Origin: Gardnerella kenyensis
GTDB lineage: Bacteria > Actinomycetota > Actinomycetes > Actinomycetales > Bifidobacteriaceae
DNA: 9,992 nt
Assembly: GCA_003585735.1 (NCBI GenBank)
Contig: NQOH01000005.1
Coordinates: forward strand, 66,718 to 76,709
Direction of reading: 5' to 3'
The notes beneath the pieces were generated by a model. The model did no database searches. It had not been told where the DNA came from and saw only the letters and a program-made list of their open reading frames with translations. Below, piece by piece: positions 5,951 to 9,992 of the stretch (position 1 is the stretch's first letter; every line of letters begins with the position of its first letter). The position numbers and the translations under genes are program-made.

Positions 5951-6041
5951 ACAAGTTCGGCAAGGCTCCGCGCTTCACCTGTGTCTGCTTTTAGGGCAGG
6001 CACAGGTGAGTGGGGAGAACCAGCTCGGCTAAGGAGAATCA
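5951..6041 (+). promoter_or_regulatory. Structured spacer at the S10/spc boundary (15-bp hairpin)
   Basis: This 91-base spacer between rpsQ and rplN contains an inverted repeat pairing 5974-5988 with 5996-6010. It has 15 pairs, including two G-T wobbles, with core CACCTGTG / CACAGGTG and a seven-base loop TTTTAGG. No T-run follows the 3' arm (next bases TGGGGAG), so it is not a standard intrinsic terminator. It lies at the conventional junction of the S10 and spc operons and may be an attenuator, RNA-processing site or protein-binding element. No promoter was recognised in the spacer. The rplN ribosome site AAGGAG (6031-6036) lies outside the hairpin. Confidence 0.75.
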
Positions 6042-6410
6042 ATGATTCAGCAGGAAACGCGGCTTCATGTCGCCGACAACACGGGTGCTAAGGAATTACT
6101 TGCCATCCGCGTGCTCGGTGGATCGAAGCGACGCTATGCCGGCATCGGCGACATCATCGTCGCCTCCGTCAAGGACGCGATCCCTGGCGGGTCGGTCAAG
6201 AAAGGCGACGTAGTTAAGGCTGTCGTCGTCCGTACTGTCAAGGAACATCGCCGTGTCGATGGTTCCTATATTAAGTTCGATGAGAACGCCGCCGTCATTC
6301 TCGGCTCTGGCCGTGAACCAAAAGGCACTCGTATCTTCGGACCAGTCGGTCGTGAATTGCGCGATCAGCGCTTCATGAAGATTGTGTCCCTTGCCCCGGA
6401 GGTGATCTGA
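6042..6410 (+). CDS. rplN: 50S ribosomal protein L14
   Basis: A 122-residue L14, exactly typical length, heading the spc block. L14 forms an intersubunit bridge with 16S rRNA helix 14 and is the binding site of the silencing factor RsfS in other bacteria. The start MIQQETRLHVADNTGAKEL, the middle SVKKGDVVKAVVVRTVKEHR and the end GTRIFGPVGRELRDQRFMKI are highly conserved signatures. The ATG at 6042 follows AAGGAG (6031-6036) at five bases' spacing. The first half uses many C-ending valine, isoleucine and alanine codons and even CGG and CGA arginine codons, unlike rplD or rplF. The stop is one base before rplX. Confidence 0.98.
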   Translation: MIQQETRLHVADNTGAKELLAIRVLGGSKRRYAGIGDIIVASVKDAIPGGSVKKGDVVKAVVVRTVKEHRRVDGSYIKFDENAAVILGSGREPKGTRIFGPVGRELRDQRFMKIVSLAPEVI

Positions 6411-6411
6411 T

Positions 6412-6747
6412 ATGGTAGCCAAGATTAAGTCCGGCGACCAGGTAAAGGTCATTCGCGGCAAGGATCGCGGTAAGGAAGGCAAGGTACTTCGTGTACTTGC
6501 TGACGACCGTTTGGTTGTTGAAGGCGTTCAGATCGTTAAGAAGCACGTTCGCGCCACCCAGCAGGGTCAGCAGGCGGGCATTGTATCGGTTGAGGCTCCA
6601 ATCCATCGCTCTAACGTGATGGTTATTGATCCAGAAACCAAGCAGCCTACCCGCGTTGGCGTGATTGTTAAGCAAGAGGCTCGTGACGGCAAGGTTAAGA
6701 CCGTGCGCGTGCGTGTCGCCAAGAAGTCCGGAAAGGAGCTGGCATGA
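6412..6747 (+). CDS. rplX: 50S ribosomal protein L24
   Basis: A 111-residue L24. It is one of the two assembly-initiator proteins of the 50S subunit and binds the 5' end of 23S rRNA near the tunnel exit. The KOW motif is clear at residues 6-31 (SGDQVKVIRGKDRGKEGKV), followed by LVVEGVQIVKKHVRATQQGQ, SVEAPIHRSNVMVIDPE and a basic C-terminus. The ATG at 6412 follows the rplN stop by a single base, with GGAGG (6400-6404) at the end of rplN as the ribosome site. The stop overlaps rplE by four bases (ATGA), a strong sign of coupled translation. Confidence 0.97.
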   Translation: MVAKIKSGDQVKVIRGKDRGKEGKVLRVLADDRLVVEGVQIVKKHVRATQQGQQAGIVSVEAPIHRSNVMVIDPETKQPTRVGVIVKQEARDGKVKTVRVRVAKKSGKELA

Positions 6748-7316
6748 CCGATACTACAGTTGAGTTGCCGGCAACTCCGCGCTTAAAGCAACAATACAAG
6801 GATGAAATCGTTCCAGCCTTGGAGAAGGAATTCGGCCACACTAATCCTATGCAGGTGGCTCGCGTGCAGAAGGTTGTCGTCTCTATGGGCGTCGGCGCTG
6901 CAGCTCGTGATTCCAAGCTCATCGAAGGTGCGATTAAGGATCTCACTTTGATCACTGGTCAGAAGCCAAAGGTCACCAAGGCAAAGAAGTCTGTCGCACA
7001 GTTCCACTTGCGCGAAGGCCAGGCTATTGGTGCTTACGTTACGCTTCGTGGCGATCGTATGTGGGAATTCTTGGATCGTTTGCTCACTCTGGCTTTGCCA
7101 CGTATCCGCGATTTCCGTGGTATCAATGGCAACCAGTTTGACGGTCAGGGCAATTACAACTTCGGTCTTACGGAACAGTCTATGTTCCATGAGATCGATC
7201 CTGACTCGATTGATCATCAGCGTGGTATGGACATCACCGTGGTGACTACCACCAAGGACGATGTGGAGGCCAAGTCTTTGCTTAAGCACCTCGGTTTCCC
7301 ATTCAAGGAGAACTGA
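6744..7316 (+). CDS. rplE: 50S ribosomal protein L5
   Basis: A 190-residue L5, about ten residues longer than E. coli L5 because of an N-terminal extension (MTDTTVELPATPR). L5 is in the central protuberance, binds 5S rRNA with L18 and contacts the P-site tRNA. Signatures are RLKQQYKDEIVPALEKEFGH, NPMQVARVQKVVVSMGVG, TGQKPKVTKAKKSVAQFHLR, and near the end RDFRGINGNQFDGQGNYNFG. The start overlaps the rplX stop in ATGA and is preceded by AAAGGAG (6732-6738). Its end carries AAGGAG (7305-7310), the ribosome site for rpsZ, which starts two bases after the stop. Confidence 0.98.
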   Translation: MTDTTVELPATPRLKQQYKDEIVPALEKEFGHTNPMQVARVQKVVVSMGVGAAARDSKLIEGAIKDLTLITGQKPKVTKAKKSVAQFHLREGQAIGAYVTLRGDRMWEFLDRLLTLALPRIRDFRGINGNQFDGQGNYNFGLTEQSMFHEIDPDSIDHQRGMDITVVTTTKDDVEAKSLLKHLGFPFKEN

Positions 7317-7317
7317 A

Positions 7318-7503
7318 ATGGCAAAAACCGCTCTGAAAAACAAGGCGGCCGCTAAGCCGAAGTTCAAGGTACGCGCTTATACGCGTTGCCAGGTTTGTGG
7401 TCGTCCTCACTCCGTGTATCGCAAGTTCGGTCTGTGCCGCATCTGCCTTCGTGAGAAGGCACATCGCGGTGAGTTGCCGGGTGTTACGAAGTCCAGTTGG
7501 TAA
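7318..7503 (+). CDS. rpsZ: 30S ribosomal protein S14, zinc-binding type (type Z)
   Basis: A 61-residue S14 of the short zinc-binding class. Cys24, Cys27, Cys40 and Cys43 form the two CxxC pairs of the zinc site (RCQVCGRPHSVYRKFGLCRICLRE). S14 is in the head of the 30S subunit next to S3 and S10. The first ATG after the rplE stop is at 7318, with AAGGAG (7305-7310) seven bases upstream; in-frame codons further up lie in the rplE sequence and are not used. The N-terminus MAKTALKNKAAAKPKF is typical of actinobacteria. Many bacteria also keep a zinc-free paralogue used under zinc starvation; none is in this window. An 86-base structured spacer follows. The symbol rpsN is also used for this gene. 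Confidence 0.97.
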   Translation: MAKTALKNKAAAKPKFKVRAYTRCQVCGRPHSVYRKFGLCRICLREKAHRGELPGVTKSSW

Positions 7504-7589
7504 ATATCGACGCTGAAGGTCCACTGCCCAAAGACAGAGGTCTCATATAGAGGCGGTGGAAACCACGGCGAGAAAGGGCGTTAGCCCAC
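7504..7589 (+). promoter_or_regulatory. Structured spacer upstream of rpsH
   Basis: These 86 bases between rpsZ and rpsH can fold. TCCACTGCC (7520-7528) pairs with GGCGGTGGA (7552-7560) in nine pairs including one G-T wobble. Within its loop, AGAC (7532-7535) can pair with GTCT (7540-7543). The 3' arm has an alternative partner: GTGG (7556-7559) with CCAC (7563-7566) across an AAA loop, which excludes the long stem. Downstream, GGGC (7576-7579) pairs with GCCC (7584-7587) and covers part of the rpsH ribosome site. It is not followed by a T-run, so no terminator. The arrangement suggests translational control of rpsH, possibly by a ribosomal protein such as S8; this is inference. Confidence 0.65.
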
Positions 7590-7592
7590 ATG
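7571..7592 (+). promoter_or_regulatory. rpsH ribosome-binding site within a small hairpin
   Basis: AGAAAGGG (7571-7578) matches the 16S rRNA 3' end complement and sits eleven bases before the ATG at 7590, fixing that start rather than the in-frame ATG at 7596 (17 bases away). The GGG is inside a possible GGGC-GTTA-GCCC hairpin (7576-7587) that would hinder ribosome access. The same ten bases AGAAAGGGCG occur before rpsJ (690-699). Confidence 0.6.
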
Positions 7593-7988
7593 ACAATGAC
7601 AGATCCAATCGCAGACATGTTGACACGTCTGCGTAACGCGAGCGCGGCAAAGCACGATACCGTGGAAATGCCGTACTCCAAGTTCAAGGCGAACATCGCC
7701 GAGATTCTGAAGCACGAAGGCTACATTAAGGACTTCGCTGCTAAGGAAGCTAAGGTTGGACAGACGTTGGAAATTACGTTGAAGTATGGCTCCAATGGCC
7801 AGCGTTCTATCCAGGGCATCAAGCGCATTTCTAAGCCAGGCTTGCGTCGTTACGCTAAGTCTGATGCTTTGCCAATGCCTCTTGGTGGTCTCGGTATCGC
7901 TATTATCTCGACCAGCTCGGGATTGTTGACTCAGAAGGAATGCCTCGACCGAGGCATTGGCGGCGAAATTGTCGCCTACGTATGGTGA
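7590..7988 (+). CDS. rpsH: 30S ribosomal protein S8
   Basis: A 132-residue S8, normal length. S8 binds the central domain of 16S rRNA (helix 21) and is essential for platform assembly. In E. coli it also represses the spc operon by binding mRNA that mimics that site. The N-terminus MTMTDPIADMLTRLRNASAA and the C-terminal signature ISTSSGLLTQKECLDRGIGG are diagnostic, with VGQTLEITLKYG and IQGIKRISKPGLRRY between them. The start at 7590 is chosen because of the AGAAAGGG site; 7596 is a less likely alternative. The gene follows a structured 86-base spacer that could be a control element, and is followed by rplF after 16 bases. Confidence 0.98.
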   Translation: MTMTDPIADMLTRLRNASAAKHDTVEMPYSKFKANIAEILKHEGYIKDFAAKEAKVGQTLEITLKYGSNGQRSIQGIKRISKPGLRRYAKSDALPMPLGGLGIAIISTSSGLLTQKECLDRGIGGEIVAYVW

Positions 7989-8004
7989 GAAAGGAGAGCT
8001 GAAG

Positions 8005-8544
8005 ATGGCATCGCATATTGGTAAGCTCCCCGTCGACATTCCTCAAGGCGTGGAAGTAAAGATTGAAGGTCAGTCCTTCAGCGTCAAGGGCGCTAAGGGT
8101 TCTGACTCCTATGTAATTCCAGAGGGTATTACCGCGGAAGTTGCTGAGAATCAGATTATTTTGACTCCAGCTGACGATTTGCGTCCAACTCGTGCAAAGC
8201 ACGGCTTGGCTCGCGCAATTGTTGCTTCCATGGTTAAGGGTGTGCACGAAGGCTACACCAAGACTTTGGATATTGTCGGTACCGGTTATCGTGCAGTAAT
8301 GAAGGGCAAGGGCATTGAGTTCTCGCTCGGTTATTCTCACACTATTACCGTTCAACCACCGGCAGGTATTGAGTTCGAGTTGCCAAATCCTAACCAGGTA
8401 ATCGTTAAGGGCACTGATAAGCAGACTGTTGGCCAAGTTGCTGCTAACATTCGTAAGCTTCGTGCTCCAGAACCTTACAAGGGTAAGGGTATTAAGTACA
8501 CCGATGAACGCATCCTGCGCAAGGCTGGAAAGGCTGGTAAGTGA
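8005..8544 (+). CDS. rplF: 50S ribosomal protein L6
   Basis: A 179-residue L6, typical length. L6 lies near the factor-binding site next to the sarcin-ricin loop and L14. It begins MASHIGKLPVDIPQGVEVKI; an earlier in-frame ATG lies inside rpsH and is rejected, because the family start matches 8005 and a full ribosome site GAGAAAGGAG (7987-7996) stands just upstream. Two homologous domains are present, and the C-terminal signature PEPYKGKGIKYTDERILRKA (residues 152-173 region) is clear. Gene-specific codons are strongly T-ending (GGT, GCT, CGT), as in rplD. The stop is one base before rplR. Confidence 0.98.
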   Translation: MASHIGKLPVDIPQGVEVKIEGQSFSVKGAKGSDSYVIPEGITAEVAENQIILTPADDLRPTRAKHGLARAIVASMVKGVHEGYTKTLDIVGTGYRAVMKGKGIEFSLGYSHTITVQPPAGIEFELPNPNQVIVKGTDKQTVGQVAANIRKLRAPEPYKGKGIKYTDERILRKAGKAGK

Positions 8545-8545
8545 T

Positions 8546-8917
8546 ATGAGCGTTAAGATTTTCGGTAAGGGTACCAAAGTCGCACGTTTGCGTCGTCACG
8601 CCCGTCTTCGTAAGCGTATTGCTGGCACATCTGAACGTCCTCGTTTAGTTGTTTCTCGTTCTAACCGTCACATGGTTGCTCAGATTGTGGACGATGTCAA
8701 AGGCATCACTTTGGTAAGCGCTTCCACTTTGACTGCAGACTTCGCTGGTTTCACCGGTACGAAGACTGAAGCTGCAACCAAGGTTGGTGAGTTGGTAGCG
8801 GCTAAGGCGAAGGAAGCGGGTATTACCGCTGTAGTCTTCGACCGTGGCGGCAACAAATATCATGGTCGCGTCGCAGCAGTGGCTGAAGGCGCCCGTCAGG
8901 GAGGTCTGGCACTGTGA
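8546..8917 (+). CDS. rplR: 50S ribosomal protein L18
   Basis: A 123-residue L18, normal length. L18 binds 5S rRNA with L5 and anchors it in the central protuberance. The N-terminal basic segment (GTKVARLRRHARLRKRIAGT) is followed by SERPRLVVSRSNRHMVAQIVDD and, near the end, AGITAVVFDRGGNKYHGRVA and a short tail AEGARQGGLAL, all family hallmarks. The ATG at 8546 comes one base after the rplF stop; the best ribosome site is GGAAAGG at 8527-8533, inside rplF. Further upstream in-frame methionine or valine codons are part of rplF. It ends in a four-base GTGA overlap with rpsE. Confidence 0.97.
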   Translation: MSVKIFGKGTKVARLRRHARLRKRIAGTSERPRLVVSRSNRHMVAQIVDDVKGITLVSASTLTADFAGFTGTKTEAATKVGELVAAKAKEAGITAVVFDRGGNKYHGRVAAVAEGARQGGLAL

Positions 8918-9642
8918 GCGACAACGAAAAGGAAACCCAAGTGGCTGAAGAAACTCAGAACACTCAGGCATCCGCTGAGGAACGCAACGATGATCGCCGT
9001 TCTCGCCGCAACAAGGGCGAGGGTAAGCGTGGCGAGCGTCGTAACCGTCGTGAAGAAAACCGCGGCGAGGAGCTTCTGGATCGCGTAGTTACTATTAACC
9101 GTGTTTCCAAGACCCACAAGGGTGGTCGTACCTTTAGCTTTGCAGCACTTGTTGTTGTTGGCGACGGTAAGGGCACTGTTGGTGTTGGTTACGGCAAGTC
9201 TCGCGAAGTTCCAGCAGCTATCGCTAAGGGTCAGCTTGACGCCAAGAAGCATATGTTCACCGTTCCACGCATTCGTGGTACCGTCACTCATCCAGTGCTC
9301 GGTCACGATGCTGCTGGTACCGTGTTGCTTCGTCCAGCTGCTCCAGGTACTGGTGTAATCGCTGGTGGTGCTGTGCGCGCCGTTATGGAATGCGCTGGTA
9401 TTACCGACATCCTCACCAAGTCCATGGGCTCTGCCACTGCTGTTAACGTAGTGCGCGCTACTGTGGACGCTTTGAAGAAGCTCGAAGAGCCGGAAGAGAT
9501 TTCTGCTCGTCGTGGCCTCTCTCTCGAGGAAGTCGCTCCTGATGCTTTGCTCCGTGAGCGTGCTGCCGGCATTGCCGAAGCTCGCAAGGCTCGCGAAGAA
9601 GCTCAGGCCGCCAAGGCAGCTGAAGCAAAGGATGGTGAGTGA
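8914..9642 (+). CDS. rpsE: 30S ribosomal protein S5 with charged N-terminal and Ala-rich C-terminal extensions
   Basis: A 242-residue S5, compared with about 166 in E. coli. S5 sits at the mRNA entry of the 30S subunit and affects decoding fidelity. The conserved core runs from about residue 52: double-stranded-RNA-binding-like region with NRVSKTHKGGRTFSFAALVV (62-81; the KGGR loop where spectinomycin-resistance changes occur elsewhere looks wild type), GYGKSREVPAAIAKG, GTGVIAGGAVRAVMECAGI and KSMGSATAVNVVRATVDALK. The first 51 residues are Glu/Asn/Arg-rich and likely disordered; the last 35-40 form an Ala/Glu/Lys-rich probable helix. The GTG start overlaps the rplR stop (GTGA) and is backed by CAGGGAGG (8897-8904). 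Shorter starts at 8941 lack a comparable ribosome site. Confidence 0.96.
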   Translation: MSDNEKETQVAEETQNTQASAEERNDDRRSRRNKGEGKRGERRNRREENRGEELLDRVVTINRVSKTHKGGRTFSFAALVVVGDGKGTVGVGYGKSREVPAAIAKGQLDAKKHMFTVPRIRGTVTHPVLGHDAAGTVLLRPAAPGTGVIAGGAVRAVMECAGITDILTKSMGSATAVNVVRATVDALKKLEEPEEISARRGLSLEEVAPDALLRERAAGIAEARKAREEAQAAKAAEAKDGE

Positions 9643-9824
9643 TGTCAAATTTGAAGATCACTCTGGTGCATGGTTTGGTTCACACCACTGAGCGCCAGCG
9701 CGCAAACGTTCATACGCTTGGCCTTCACAAGATTGGTCATAGCGTAGTTCGTGAGGACACCCCCGTCAATCGTGGCTTGGTCATGGCCGTGCGCCACCTG
9801 GTGAGCGTCGAGGAGGTCGACTGA
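9642..9824 (+). CDS. rpmD: 50S ribosomal protein L30
   Basis: A 60-residue L30, typical length. L30 is a small 50S protein near the 5S rRNA-binding region, present in most but not all bacteria. The sequence MSNLKITLVHGLVHTTERQR, then HTLGLHKIGHSV and DTPVNRGLVMAVRHLVSVEE is a plain family match; the actinobacterial form has GLVHTT where others have SLIGRP. The ATG at 9642 shares a base with the rpsE stop (TGATG); a GTG one codon earlier is possible but less likely. AAAGGA (9627-9632) is the ribosome site. The gene is followed by rplO two bases after its stop. Confidence 0.95.
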   Translation: MSNLKITLVHGLVHTTERQRANVHTLGLHKIGHSVVREDTPVNRGLVMAVRHLVSVEEVD

Positions 9825-9826
9825 TT

Positions 9827-9992
9827 ATGGCTAACGAAGAACCAATGCTGCATATGCATACGCTGCGTCCAGCTCCAGGAGCTAAGAAGGATCGCATCCG
9901 CGTAGGCCGTGGTGAAGGCTCCAAGGGTAAGACCTCGGGTCGTGGTGATAAGGGCACAAAGAAGCGTTATCAGGTGCGTCCTGGCTTCGAAG
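9827..9992 (+). CDS. rplO: 50S ribosomal protein L15, N-terminal fragment
   Basis: The first 55 codons of L15; the gene continues beyond the window. L15 is a late-assembling 50S protein that reaches across several 23S rRNA domains. The N-terminal part shows LHMHTLRPAPGAKKDRIRVG and the glycine/arginine-rich rRNA-binding tail GRGEGSKGKTSGRGDKGTKK, followed by the start of RPGFEGGQ. The ATG at 9827 is preceded by AGGAGG (9811-9816) at ten bases, inside the last codons of rpmD, so it is coupled to that gene. The gene normally followed by rplO in this cluster is secY, which would lie outside the window. Confidence 0.96.
   Translation, partial: MANEEPMLHMHTLRPAPGAKKDRIRVGRGEGSKGKTSGRGDKGTKKRYQVRPGFE

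Noticed and set aside
5974..6010. Intrinsic terminator between rpsQ and rplN
   Set aside because: The stem is strong, but no T-run follows. The downstream genes lack a recognisable promoter, so full termination here would silence the spc block.
1..9992. CRISPR array, insertion sequence, prophage, tRNA or novel multigene defence system
   Set aside because: Apart from the adhE fragment and its spacer, nearly every base is accounted for by recognised ribosomal protein genes. No repeat-spacer pattern, transposase, integrase or cloverleaf was seen.

Overview
The window is the S10-spc ribosomal protein cluster of an actinobacterium, almost certainly a member of the Bifidobacteriaceae. The evidence is the gene order, a zinc-type 61-residue S14, long charged or alanine-rich tails on S3 and S5, and, just upstream, the C-terminus of a bifunctional aldehyde-alcohol dehydrogenase (AdhE), which I recall flanking rpsJ in bifidobacteria. 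The moderate base composition and very A+T-rich spacer after adhE suggest a lower-G+C member such as Gardnerella or a relative. That genus-level guess is inference.

Layout, all on the + strand: (1) 1-304, 3' end of adhE. (2) 305-460, an A+T-rich tract built from TAAATAAT-type repeats, then a strong intrinsic terminator. (3) About 461-706, an untranslated leader with the likely S10 promoter and possible small upstream ORFs. (4) 707-5950, the S10 block: rpsJ, rplC, rplD, rplW, rplB, rpsS, rplV, rpsC, rplP, rpmC, rpsQ. (5) 5951-6041, a spacer with a 15-bp hairpin lacking a U-tract, at the boundary with the spc block. (6) 6042-9992, the spc block: rplN, rplX, rplE, rpsZ, rpsH, rplF, rplR, rpsE, rpmD and the first 55 codons of rplO, which runs off the window. 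A second structured spacer lies between rpsZ and rpsH (7504-7589).

All 20 complete ribosomal genes look intact. Most are separated by a few bases or overlap (TGATG, ATGA, GTGA junctions), with clear Shine-Dalgarno sites. This implies one long, translationally coupled transcription unit supplying 30S and 50S proteins in matched amounts. No terminator is seen after rpsJ.

No mobile element, CRISPR array, tRNA or rRNA gene was found, and nothing suggests a new multigene system. The points worth a second look are the two structured spacers, the rpsJ leader, the A+T repeat tract, and a shortened glycine loop in L2.
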